DNA from: Euborellia annulipes
Lineage: Eukaryota > Arthropoda > Insecta > Dermaptera > Anisolabididae
Direction of reading: 5' to 3'
Assembly: GCA_023213315.1 (NCBI GenBank)
Contig: JAKCPI010015491.1
Span: 1 to 64,000, forward strand
DNA: 64,000 nt
The first letter of the stretch is position 1. Every line of letters starts with the position of its first letter. The notes beneath the pieces are model-generated. The model was not told the origin of the DNA. It saw only the letters and a list, made by a program, of their open reading frames with translations, and searched no databases. This document shows, in pieces, positions 23,093 to 34,323 of this stretch. A program made the position numbers and the translations under genes.

Positions 23093-23812
23093 TTTTTTAT
23101 TTTAATCCTAAGTCTGTATATACTGAATCTCTCATTTTTACCTGTCTGGCTAAATGGCATATGCCGGAGGCCAATAAGGCTAAGAAGAAGAAGAAATCTC
23201 TCATATTAACATATATCAAATTGAAATACTAATTAACATATCGACGTTCTAATTGGTAAAGTGCCTAACTCCATTTTTGTTTATTTTTCAGGAGAGCCAA
23301 AAAAATGATTTTCGAAAAAAAAGTGGAGTTAGACACTTTACTAATTAGAACGTCGATATATTTTTTCAATATAAATTAACATCTTTTATTTTTAAATATC
23401 ACTCGCGTAGCGAGGGGGAGGCAGGGGGAGGCCATTACCCCCCCTGGCTTGTCCTAAGAATTAAAAAACAAACAAACAAATATATATTTTTCACATTGGG
23501 ATTTTTTTTTAACGCCACAATCCACTACAATAATTTAATTTTTTTTTTATCTAAATAAATAATTAATAATCTATGTATATATTAATTGCAACCCCCCCCT
23601 CGCCCTAACGAGGGGTTGGCCCCCCCTAACAAGATGTCTGGCTACGCCCATGCACTCGATTCATTTTTCACCGTTCTGTCATGTCGTTACACATCCAATT
23701 TGATTTATGAAAATATATGAAACAACTCGTTTTATTTAACAATAAGATTTTTTCAATTTTTATACCAAATTTTTAATTATTATATAGTAAATATTCGTAT
23801 TTTCAGTGTGTA

Positions 23813-24033
23813 CAGTGAAGGACAATATTAAGTCCCACCCATGCGTTTTCTACTTGTGATTATTTCATTGTTTTTAAAAAAAATATTATATATTTTTTAA
23901 TGGAAACTTTCAAGGTTCAAACCTAGATAATTTTCAATAAAGATTTTTATTTTCTTTTATAATAAAAACAATGAAATAATCACAAGTAGAAAACGCATGG
24001 GTGGGACTTAATATTTAATATTGTCCCTCACTG
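23813..24033. mobile_element. Tc1/mariner-type MITE
   Basis: Ends CAGTGAAGGACAATATTAAG and CTTAATATT...CCCTCACTG with TA flanks; arms of about 65 bases. A half copy with the right end lies at 11,040-11,218, and a small piece near 13,990-14,030. Confidence 0.78.
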
Positions 24034-24399
24034 TACCCAGTGGTAATTAAAAATAAAAGAAGTTAATTTATAATGAAAAAAATATAATTAATGTTTCAAT
24101 TTTATCAATTCAATTTTCTTTTGTTAATATAAGATATAGATTTAAAATAAAAAAAAAAGTTCCAAAAAAGAATCAAAAAAATATATCTTATCCACATGGC
24201 TTCCTATCACTGTTGACATATAACAAAATTATTCAAACTTATAAAACTCAGAAATCTTCAAAGTCGATTTCCTCGAGTGTTTTTGAGTAGTGCATCGTAC
24301 TGCTTTAGGAAATTGATGTCCAGATACTAATCTTCAAATCCTATGAGTTTAAAAAAAATCGGTGACCCACCACCCGTGGTGTCTGTCCCCTTGAGAGTA

Positions 24400-27180
24400 T
24401 AAATTCGGTTTAATCGTTGAGTATTATGTAAATAACAAAAAGGCTAACGAATACTAAATTTATACTTATATTAATATAATGGTTGGTGATATTAAATTAA
24501 ATTCGATTCGCTGTTCAAACTGACATCACGATATATATATATATATTCCTTCACAAATGGAGTTCATCTCACCACATCTATTTTATTTTTTATATTTTCA
24601 ATTTTATTTATTTATTTCCAATTAATAGTCATTTATTCTAATCAGATTTCTCAACAAATCTTTGCTATATATATATATAATTAAAAATACAAAAAAAAAA
24701 AACAACTTTTTGGTTTGAGAGATGTTCTTTTTTGTCTAATGCTTGAACCCTGAGCCTCCGGAAAAAGACCTTAAAAACGAATTAAAAAAAAAAAAGAGTT
24801 ACCTTTTAAATATTCTATCTAAAAATAAAGAAAATAGAATGCTAAACAACTTTTATTCCTGTTTTTTCTCTATTAAAAAAAAAAACGTTCATTTTATCTA
24901 TAAAATCAAAATTTATTTTATAAATTGATTGATGGACGTTATTCTAAGGGATATTAAAACTCAATCAATCAATTATTATTTGTAATAAATTTGATATTAG
25001 CATTATATCAAAAATAGATTCGAATGACATTTTGAATACATTTTAAATACAAAATAAAACTAATAATTATAATCACTAAATCCAAAAATGGAATTTCAAT
25101 AGCATCGTGTGTCTAATTATATTATTGCTCGGTTATAAACAATAAAAGTATGAAAAATATATGAAAGAGAATAAAAACAAATTGCAATAATATTTTTAAA
25201 TCTGAGGCTTACTTGTTCCTTACTTCAAACTTTTATTTAGATAATTAATTTTCGTTAAATTCCTCATCAAATGAAACATCCACAAACCAAAAAGTCTGTT
25301 GTTGTTTATATAAATTGTTCCAAATGAATTTGCTAGTCATGTTATATTAAAAGAATTATCTATATAAATATATATATATATAAAAGAGAATAGAAAATTT
25401 TTAAGACTTGCTAGTGATATATAAAATAAGTGAATGAAATGTGGGAAATAAAATATATATATAAAAAATAAATCTCGAAAGAAATAATTATCAGTTTGTC
25501 AAATTATATTGTAAAAGAATTAATTTATAAATTCCTTGAACAATAAAATAATATTACGAATTAAAAAAAAAAAAAAAAAAACAGAATTTGACCTGAAAAG
25601 AAAAAAAACTTAATTGTCGTGCTTTTATAAATATAAAAACAAACTTGTTATTTTCCGATAAATTTCAGAAAGTGATAATAAGATGAATTATTATAGAATT
25701 TTTAATAGCAACTGGTTTGTGCAAAATCATAAACACATCTTCACGATTTTCCTGACATGTTCAAGGAGTTTTTATTTCATTTTAAATTCCTCTAATTGCC
25801 AAAAATGAATTGAAAAAATACAAACGGGCCGCCGGTTCGGCAAAAAGCTTGAATTTTCCAAATTTTACCTGTTATTAAATAATTCAAAGAAACCTTTAAA
25901 TTAATGTTATAATAAAGAATAAATAAATAAACAATCGTATTCTAATAGAAATTCCTAGTCTATACTTAAATATAACTATTTCAAAAATATATATATACAC
26001 ACACACCTCTATATATATATATTGATAAATACAGGGTGTTATCACTTTAATGAACTCCCAATTCGGTCTATAATAAATTTATTTATTAAACTTGTAATCC
26101 ATTTCAAAAGGAATTGGACAAATAGGAGAAATAGCAAATTGATGATTGTTTTGGTTTGTCTAATTTCCTTTAGAGATGGATAAAATAAGATAATTTCTTT
26201 GTGCTTTTTTAGTTATAGTTAAAATTATTTTTGGAATTAGCAAATTAAGAAGGATTTTATTCAAAGAAATTATATACATAATATGAAAATTCATTTTCAT
26301 CCAAAGCAGCCAATTAGAATCCTTGTAGAAAAGGCGAGGGTCTGCCGCATCGGGCCCGAGCCAGTTGAGGGGGGACCAGGGGGTGTAGCTCTCCTGTCAA
26401 AAAATAAGTTCAAAGAATGTGAGTTCGAAAGCTGTTCATTTTTTTGTATTTCTCTTCTTGAGTGATAACATCCTGTATGGTGTCGCCTTGAATAATCAAT
26501 AGATTCTTCCAGCTTTGCTGAGAAAGAATTTCTTAGTATTTGTTTGTTCCCTTAAGAAAAAAGAAAATTTAGTTTTTGTTAGAAGAGAATCTAATAAATA
26601 TTATAGCCATCACTTATATTCTAATGTTCCATATAAATTAAACAAATTTAGTGTTTCTGTTGTCAAATCTCTAATTGTATCTTCAACGAAATATTTAAGA
26701 TTGAAAAGAAATTAGATGTTATTATTTATTATTTATTATCGCCGGGCTATTTTTTTTATTTTTTATGGAATTCTTAATTTTTTCCGGTATATAAAATCAA
26801 AATCTTCAATCAAATTTAAATAAAATGCTTTCATTTTTTTTTTAGAAGTTTGATTAATTTAAGGTATCTGAATATTTCGGAGCGAACATAAGGGAGATAA
26901 TCTTCTTAAATAATTGACGTCATACAATAAACAAGACGATGGGAGCAAATATTTGCTATTCCTGGAAAAAGCGAAAAGATCAAGGAAGGAAATATAAGGG
27001 AATTAATTCCCCTCTAAGGAATTCGTCTCCAATATACCTAGCTATACACCTCCTTTCGATATAACTAATACATGGCGCATATACGGATCTCAGGATTATT
27101 AGTTTTATAGGCATATACAAAAAAATTCCAGTATTAATATATCCACCATCTAAGATATATTAAATATATTTATATTTATA
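24400..27180. other. AT-rich stretch without supported genes
   Basis: Microsatellites (TA)n, A-runs and one fragment with a CAGGGTGTT end at 26,032. The GC-richer piece at 26,330-26,395 is probably part of a repeat. No exon signals convincing enough to report. Confidence 0.5.
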
Positions 27181-27188
27181 TATTATAT

Positions 27189-27911
27189 TAGAGTGGGCCG
27201 AAAAAACTCATTTTTTTTTTTTATTTCGAAGTTGTAATAGTGCGGAAAAGTTGCGAATTAAATAGACAAAAAAAAAAAAAAATAGAAAAAATTATCAAAA
27301 TCGGTTAATGTGCTTAGGCCAGGGGCGTATATAAGGTGGGGGGGCCGAGGGGGGCCCGGGCCCCCCCCGAAATTTCCCAAACACATATACATATATAGGG
27401 ATATACAGACATCAGTGCAACAAATTTTTCCGCAGGGTGGAAAACTTTGATTCCGCAAAAGAAAAAATGTTCCGCAAAAAATTTCGTGTGAAAAAAAAAT
27501 TTAGTTTCTTAAAAAAAAAATTTTCCGCAGAAAAATTTTTGAGTTCGGGCCCCCGAAAAAAATTTCTATATACGCCCCTGGCTTAGGCCCTAAAGTTTGA
27601 CAAAATATGAAAAAACTTCATTTTTGAGATTATTTTTGTAATTTTGATTTCATACCATAATCAAACACACTGTTCTTATGTTCAAAAATAAAAATACTGT
27701 AACTATTATTTAAAAAAAAAAAAGTATATTGAAGATATTATAAAAAAAAAAAAAAAACTTGTAAAAATGTAAAAAAATTTGTCAAATTTTTGGGCTTACC
27801 GGAAGATATCAACCGATTTTGATAATTTTTTTCTTTTGTTTATCTATAAATAACTTTTCCGCTCTATTACAATTTCGAAAAAAAAAAAAAAAAAAAACGA
27901 GTTTTTTTGGT
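27189..27911. mobile_element. Inverted-repeat element (GGGTGGGCCGAAAAAAC family), copy 1
   Basis: Ends gagtgggccgaaaaaactca and its complement (eroded), sharing gcggaaaagttgcgaatta with copy 2 at 58,429-58,700. Enlarged by the nested hAT-type MITE at 27,320-27,580 and by A-runs. Confidence 0.7.
27320..27580. mobile_element. hAT-type MITE (CAGGGGCGTATA family), copy 1
   Basis: Inverted ends CAGGGGCGTATA/TATACGCCCCTG, flanked by the perfect 8-bp duplication GCTTAGGC (27,312-27,319 and 27,581-27,588). It is inserted in the middle of the larger inverted-repeat element at 27,189-27,911. Confidence 0.88.
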
Positions 27912-27980
27912 ATTTGAAGAAGTGGCTTTGGATATGGATAATAAATATACTGGAAATCAGGTGCAGCAGTAAAATAAAAG

Positions 27981-28022
27981 CCGGGACGTTTCGGGTCAAA
28001 TTATTGTCCCATCATCACTCCT
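27981..28022 (-). ncRNA. Decayed hammerhead-like motif
   Basis: Minus strand GTGATGA (28,018-28,012) in place of CTGATGA, helix II GGG/CCC, then GAAAC (27,992-27,988) and GTC. The first core base is lost. Confidence 0.45.
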
Positions 28023-28529
28023 ATATTAAAGTTAGACGGGGGGCGATACTTTTAATTTTAAAATGAAAGAGTATGGATGGATGCGGTCCAATAATTATAT
28101 TAGACGCATTAATTAATCATCCATCATCATATTGACATAAATTATTTATTTCTCCGTTTTGAACTACATACACATACATTCTTTCACTGTCTGTGTATGT
28201 GTCTCTGTGTTGTGTCTGTGAACAAATATATGATATAGGCCTTATAATTCCTTGAAACTTAATTTTACTTTAGAAAATATAAAATTTTTGAGATGATTAC
28301 GGCGCTATGAATTTCATTTTTCAATAGTAAGTAAGTAATCTGAGGAGTAATTCTTGAAATTTGTACTTAATTTAGAAAATATAATAATATTTTTAATGTA
28401 TTTTGACTATAAGACTATATAACAAATTTAATTAATTAATTGTTAATATTTATATAATGATTATTAATTAATATTCTTCAATTCATACTTTTTAATTTTA
28501 TTTTTTAATAAATTTGTATTAAAAATATG

Positions 28530-28896
28530 GTCTTTGTTAACAGGAGTTATCAGGAGAATAGAATAGTAAAGGAGTGTGTTGGCGCCAAAGAAAAATGTAA
28601 CCTCCTCTCTGTTTTTAAGCTCCGGGTATTATTCTTTGCTAATTTATCATATAAATTAAGAAGATAGATAGATATCTCAGGCTGATTAGTGCTGCGACCT
28701 TGTGGAGACTTGTAGAATTATAAGTAATTTTTAAAGTTTCCGCAAGAGTGCAGCACAAATCAGATATTTTATTATACATATATATATTTTCAATGATTAC
28801 CCGGGGATCAGAAACAGACAGGAGGTTATTTTTTTCTTTGGCGCCAACACACTCCTATACTATTCTATTCTCCTGATCACTCCTGTTACAAAGACA
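28530..28896. mobile_element. Inverted-repeat element
   Basis: Arms of about 85 bases (tctttgttaacaggagttat... and complement at 28,896) share agtgtgttggcgccaaagaa. Non-coding. Confidence 0.7.
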
Positions 28897-29753
28897 TGCA
28901 TTTTTGATGAATAAATTTGTTAAAATAAAAACTTATGAAGAAAAATAAATACATTTGTTATCGTCAATTTTTCTAAATTAAATATTAAAAATTAAATTCC
29001 ACAGATTTTACTATTATAAATAATACTGAAAAACGAAATTCGTAGCGCTATAAAATAAAAGTTTTAAGGTAATTTGGCCCAATCTTGCCTGTACCCCCAA
29101 ATACCTCTTGCCAAATTAGTAATATTTGATAGCGAAACTTCTTCTAAGGCCAGCCAAGTGCAGAAGATGAAAAACCAAAATATCTGCCAGCTCGATTAAA
29201 TTAAAGCGATAGGTTCTATTTAGTTCGCCCACATAATAAAATAAATCGAACCGTCAACTTGATTATGTCACTCCGAAATATTTGACTACCAAACTTTATG
29301 AATAAAATAATAAAGCATTTTATTTATTTTTATTTTTTAAGGAATGCTCAAATCAAAATGTTAATATAACAATAAAAAGAAAAAATTATTCTGATAAACG
29401 TCCTAAACCTTTCTAAAAAAAAAAACGCAATCTATTCCTTTTATTTTATCTTTTAATATTGCATTATTATATATATATAAAAATGATCTCTTCTTATTCT
29501 AGTGATATTATTATTATTATTATATGTGTTAATTATTATTTTTTTGTTAATTTTTAACAAATGGTTGTGATTTATTATTTTTGTTGTTATTGTTTGTTTA
29601 TTGAAATAAAAAAAAAAAAACATTTTTTGTTTCGCTTGCATGACCGAGGAGTCCCTTAAAGCTCTATTCTCTCCTCCCATCCCATCCTGTCATTTTCAGG
29701 AAGATAAGGATGGTACAGTTAGTTTTTAATACCACTTGTATATGTATAATTAT

Positions 29754-29796
29754 AGCTCTGAAGATGGTTCAAACACGGAACCGAAACGTCATCTGT
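29754..29796 (+). ncRNA. Hammerhead-like motif
   Basis: CTGAAGA (29,758-29,764), extra T, helix II GGTTC/GAACC, GAAAC (29,783-29,787), GTC. Helix I is weak. It ends just before a MITE at 29,804. Confidence 0.6.
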
Positions 29797-29803
29797 GTGG
29801 ATA

Positions 29804-30200
29804 AGGTGCGCGTCTCGGGGTGCTAATTTTGGGAGATTGCGGTCACAATTTTGAAGCTATCGACCTCAAATTTTTTTAAAATTAAAGCTATTTAAGATAT
29901 CTACAACTTATAGAAGCCCTTTTTTTGATTTTCGAAAAAATAAATTTTTTTTTAGATTAATCGCATTAAATAAAAAATATTTTTAAAAAAATCCTCTCTA
30001 TATCTTATAGATAATTAAATTAGTAATCATTGTGTTAAAAAATAATTAATTTTCTACCATTAATTAATTGGCTGGAACCTTTCAAATGAAATTTTGAATA
30101 AATTCCTTGTATTCCTATGGGAAAAACTAACGCCATCTCTTGCAGCCTCGAGTAACTAGGTAGTCAATCGTCTTCTAACGGCTTTTCGAGACGCGCACCT
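29804..30200. mobile_element. MITE (AGGTGCGCGTCTCG family), copy 1
   Basis: Inverted ends AGGTGCGCGTCTCG/CGAGACGCGCACCT, flanked by TA-rich DNA. Non-coding. Second copy at 61,538-61,925 is over 90% similar by eye. Confidence 0.8.
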
Positions 30201-30209
30201 TAAAAGGAA

Positions 30210-31480
30210 AAACTTTAGCTGCGTCTCTCATTTTTCTACCCTCTTATGATCAAAAGGTTAAAAAAAAAAACGAATTGTCGTCGACTAAAGTATTTATTCA
30301 AAACATATTCATTATTTTTCAGATTTGATATTCTTTGTATACTTATTAACAAATGTACAAGGCAGTATTTTTTCCTCTTTATATAGTATGTTCTAATATA
30401 CAATTAATATAAAATATAAATACGTACATAATAATCACAGAAAAAAATACAAACTTTCCAAATTTGTTGTTGTTGTTGTGAATAAGATATAAAATATCTT
30501 ATAAAGCTGTGGGTGTGTATGTCTTGTGTGTGTATGTGTGAGATATTATTTCCTTTATTTTTAACCTTAATAATAAAAGTATAAAAAGTATTTATTTATT
30601 TATCCCTCTATATATTTCCTATTTTTCTAAATAATATTGAGTGAACTATTTTGTGTTTATATATATATATATATAATAAAAAAAAAGAGAGAAATAATAT
30701 CTCTTTTAAATTATTTCAGTCTTAAAAAATATCCTCAGAGTGTTTGAAGAAATTTAATTATTATTGATGGGGAAAATACAAAGTGAGTCTTAAATCAATT
30801 TCAAAGTATAAATTTCGAATCAAAATTCAATTACAATCTAGCGAGGATTTGGTTTCATTTATTTCATTTATGTTTAATATCAAAATTTGATTAAAATTTT
30901 GATTTTATTCACAATTAAAAAAAATGATGTTTATTCTTCATACTCAAATATTTCTCCTGAGAGTGTCAATATTTTGAATTTAACTTTTTATAGGCTTATA
31001 TATATATATAAATCAGAGTAAATAAATTTTATATTTACTGTGCAATTGTCTTTTGAAAATTTTAACGATTCTAATTTTTTGATTTTCTTATATAGAAATC
31101 TATTTTGACACTTTCATATATTTTTTAAATAATGAAAAGAAATATCAAGTAAAAAAAACAAACAAATTTAATTACAATTTTACGTATAATAATTTGAGTT
31201 TATATATTGATTATGTGTATCTAAAATAAGTAAACGCTCCTTAAACTTCCTAAGAGTTCAAATACCCGCATTCAGTCGTCCCTTGAGGCTTGTATAAATA
31301 TATATATATATTTATAATCAAGGGCTTATCCAGCTAAAAACGGAAAGGGGGGGGGGGGGGGGCTTTTCTAATATCCAATTAACTGACACAACCTAACTGG
31401 AGATAGTCACTCCTAGTTTTTATCTTCTTACAGATAACGCGAATTTTTCAGTTTTTTATTTATATTATGTTGTTTTTTAT
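30210..31480. other. AT-rich stretch without supported genes
   Basis: Simple AT-rich DNA with (TA)n, TTG and TG repeats and a 16-17-base G-run at about 31,347-31,363 near a repeat fragment beginning caagggcttatccagc. No exon seen. Confidence 0.5.
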
Positions 31481-31481
31481 A

Positions 31482-31533
31482 CAGGGTGTCCTAAAAAGAA
31501 CTCTAGTTTCTTGGGTTCTTTTTCGGACACCCT
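31482..31533. mobile_element. Very short Tc1/mariner-type MITE
   Basis: Ends CAGGGTGTCC and GGACACCCT within TA context; about 52 bases, mostly hairpin. Confidence 0.6.
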
Positions 31534-31651
31534 ATATTAATTTTGGAAGGAGGGAGGGGCAGATGGATCTATGGAGATATAATATATAGGTATAATGATT
31601 CCTTCTTCCACAAGGAACGACTATGAATACGATATAAGTCACTACTTAGAG

Positions 31652-31876
31652 CAGGGTTTCCCAACCTTTTGAAGTCCACGGCACCCCAAAGGTGCGTTGG
31701 GAATAACATTACACACTAAGGGCACCCTTCCTTGAATTTAAAAAAAAATTAAATTTAATTGATATATTATATAATAAATAACGTACACCATAATATAGTA
31801 AACTTTAATTTTTTTTGTTTATCTCAAAATCTCGCGGTACCCTTGGGTGCCGGGGCACCCCGGTTGGGAACCACTG
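31652..31876. mobile_element. hAT-type MITE with 8-bp target duplication
   Basis: Ends CAGGGTTTCCCAACC and GGTTGGGAACCACTG, flanked by ACTTAGAG (31,644-31,651 and 31,877-31,884). Confidence 0.87.
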
Positions 31877-32170
31877 ACTTAGAGCCTTTTCTTTTTAGAA
31901 ATCTCTAAAGAGAGAAGAGGTTGTTTAATTATTTTTGTTACAGATAACTTTTACAGTGTTTCTCAACCCAAAAAAAGGTCTGTAGCCAATAGGATTCAGA
32001 CACACTCAAAATCCCAAAAAATATAAAATTTTAAACCCACTTAATTATGAAATTCATTTAAATAAGAGGGGAGGGTAAGAGCTAAGATTGTTCACTACCC
32101 TCGAAAACAGTGTCTGGCTACGGACGAGGAATTGCTAATTACGACATTAGCTTAAATAATACATTTATAT

Positions 32171-32764
32171 CAGTGGTTCTTAAACTGTGGTGAAACTAAA
32201 AAATTATTTGTATTATTTTATGTAAAATATGAAAAATTTCGAAAAATGAAAGCTATTGAATTTATAAAAGTAATGGATATTTCCTTTAAAGGAAATAAAT
32301 AAAAATAGGACCTAGTTTATTATCTAACAAAAAATTCAAATATATATATATATATATATATATAGGCCCACATTATCAGGGGCGTATTTAGGGGGGCGAG
32401 GGGGCCCGGGCCCCCGAAATTCCCAAACACATATACATATATAGGGATATACAGACATCAGCGCAACAAATTTTTCCGCAGGATGGACAACTTTGGTTCC
32501 GCAATAGAAAAAATGTTCCTCAAAAAATTTCGTGTGAAAAAAGTATAGTTTCTTAAAAAAAAAATTTCCTCAGAAAAATTTTCGAGTTCGGCCCCCCGAA
32601 AAAATTTCTATATACGCCCCTGCACATTATACATACATATACACCAAGAAATTCATACTGATTCAAAAAGGGTGACATAAAATGCTTACAGTTAGAAAGG
32701 GGTCCGCAAGAAAAGAAAAAATTCAATAGGGGGTCCGCGAACTACACAAGTTTAAGAACCCTTG
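32171..32764. mobile_element. hAT-type non-autonomous element, host of a nested MITE
   Basis: Ends CAGTGGTTCTTAAACT and AGTTTAAGAACCCTTG, flanked by ATTTATAT on both sides (32,163-32,170 and 32,765-32,772). The CAGTGGTTCTTAAA end is typical of the hAT superfamily. No transposase frame remains. Confidence 0.85.
32377..32622. mobile_element. hAT-type MITE (CAGGGGCGTATA family), copy 2
   Basis: Closely similar to copy 1, flanked by the perfect duplication CACATTAT (32,369-32,376 and 32,623-32,630). Nested in the hAT element at 32,171-32,764. Confidence 0.88.
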
Positions 32765-32814
32765 ATTTATATAAAGAGACTAAAGCATAAATTTACACTT
32801 TGAATTATAACCTA

Positions 32815-33098
32815 CACAGCACATAATATTGCAGCAATGTTGCAGAAATATTGCGAATATTGCTCAATATTGACAATATTGCAGCTCAAACAGCAACATT
32901 GCAGCAATATTTCTGCACTGTGGCAAAAAAGCGGACATAGGAATATTGCAACAATATTGCTGCAATGTTCCTAACTTGGAATATTGCAGCAATGTTGCCA
33001 AGATTTGCAATATTGCATCAATGTTGCTGCAATAATGTCAATATTGAGCAAGATTCGCAATATTTCTGCAATATTGCTGCAATATTTTGTGCTCTGTG
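32815..33098. mobile_element. MITE built of GCAATATTGC-like repeats
   Basis: Ends cacagcacataatattgcag and ctgcaatattttgtgctctgtg. The whole interior is made of short, self-complementary units around gcaatattgcagcaatgttg, so it can fold in many registers. Confidence 0.72.
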
Positions 33099-33149
33099 GG
33101 AAGTAATTTAAATTGGACAATTGTCAGAATAAATAAGGCTGAGAAACAC

Positions 33150-33322
33150 TAACAAAAATAGTCCCAGACTTTTATTACAGGGGCGAATACGGAATAGGGG
33201 GGAATTTTAATAAAATTTGAAAAAATATGCGAGAATTTTTTATTAGCCCCCCTAAAAAAATAAACCACTCAAATGTTTATAACAAAAAGAAGATCAAAAT
33301 ATTTTCTTTTCTTTAGATAACA

Positions 33323-33362
<40 letters not shown>

Positions 33363-34190
33363 AAAAATATATAGAGAGATGATTTTAATTTAAAATTAAG
33401 ATAAAAAAAAAAAAACAAAAAAACAAAACGGTGTATGATTGGAGTTAATTATTTTTATATTTTTTCTTTTTAATTGAAAAAATATTCTACGATCGTTGCT
33501 CTAAAAAAAAAAAAAAAACATTCTAAAAGAATTTAAAATGTTATGACCAAAAAAAGGAATGTTTTACAAAAAAAAAAAACAAATTTTTTTTTTAGAGCAA
33601 TTTTCGCGTTTTCACTCAATTATTATTGTTATTATTAATAATAGTATTATTATTATTTTTTTTTTTTTGACTTAGGTTCATCAATTAAATATTTATTTAC
33701 ACTCATCATCACTGGCACTCTCACCAACGTCTCTAAAGCTTCATAGTTTATCAAAATTTACATAATAATAATAATAATAAGAGTCCATTCTAATGTACAT
33801 AATTTTTTATGGCATTTGTTGGAATAAAAACTTCATTTTTTTTTTTTTTGACGAAGATTCTTTGCGATTTCTGATGAACAAATTATATAAACAAATTATA
33901 TAAATATATATATATATTTTCAATTTACATATATATATAAATATATAGAATTAATATGGAGAGGAATGTTGATTCGAACCTGGTGAATAAATTCATAAAA
34001 AAAATAAATAAATTAAAAATTTATAAAATTACAAAAAAAAAAAGCAAAAAAGAAAGCTAAATAAAACATGCAAAGGCAAAAATACAAAAAAAAAAAAAAC
34101 GTGGGAAAAAAAAGACAGCAGAGAGAAGGCAAAAGAAAAGAGCAGTCAATAAACACTTGTTTGTTTTTAGAAGGCTTTGTTTTTTTGTTT
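33150..34190. other. Possible ubinuclein 3' UTR and downstream AT-rich DNA
   Basis: Below the TAA at 34,199, the minus strand is A/T-rich with many A-runs, (TA)n at 33,320-33,360 and AATAAA-like hexamers, so a 3' end cannot be placed. A short Asp-rich open piece at 33,695-33,736 (SASDDECK, stop) fits no phase. Confidence 0.4.
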
Positions 34191-34198
34191 GTTTTTGT

Positions 34199-34323
34199 TT
34201 ATAGAAGGCCGTTACCACATGCCCTCTCACCTGAAAACGACTGTCCATACTGTTGTAAGAAATGTGGCAGTGTAAACGGGTCATCGCCTGTCGGAATATT
34301 TGAAACAAAGTCTGGCAGTAAAC
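34199..34323 (-). CDS. UBN1: Ubinuclein probable terminal exon o with stop
   Basis: After acceptor TTGTTTTTAG the frame reads LLPDFVSNIPTGDDPFTLPH, FLQQYGQSFSGERACGNGLL and a TAA at 34,201-34,199. A GTGAGA at 34,230 could act as a donor instead (exon end 34,231), but no convincing in-phase downstream exon was seen down to 29 kb, so I take the TAA as the end. AT-rich sequence below 34.2 kb would then be 3' UTR; no unique poly(A) signal can be chosen. Confidence 0.6.

Larger units (their letters stand above)
22853..24375. mobile_element. Composite inverted-repeat element
   Basis: Arms of about 165 bases (22,853-23,015 and 24,212-24,375) are inverted copies (ggtggtgggt ... acccaccacc). Between them lie a tRNA-like sequence, a hairpin repeat (23,237-23,361), a C-rich repeat (23,400-23,655) and a Tc1-type MITE (23,813-24,033). 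No coding. Confidence 0.7.

Noticed and set aside
32820..33100. CRISPR-like array of gcaatattgc units
   Set aside because: Units are palindromic, irregularly spaced, without unique spacers, and the genome is eukaryotic.
33695..33740. Terminal ubinuclein exon with SASDDECK and stop
   Set aside because: The reading frame does not fit the phase left by the previous exon and the acceptor lacks a pyrimidine tract.
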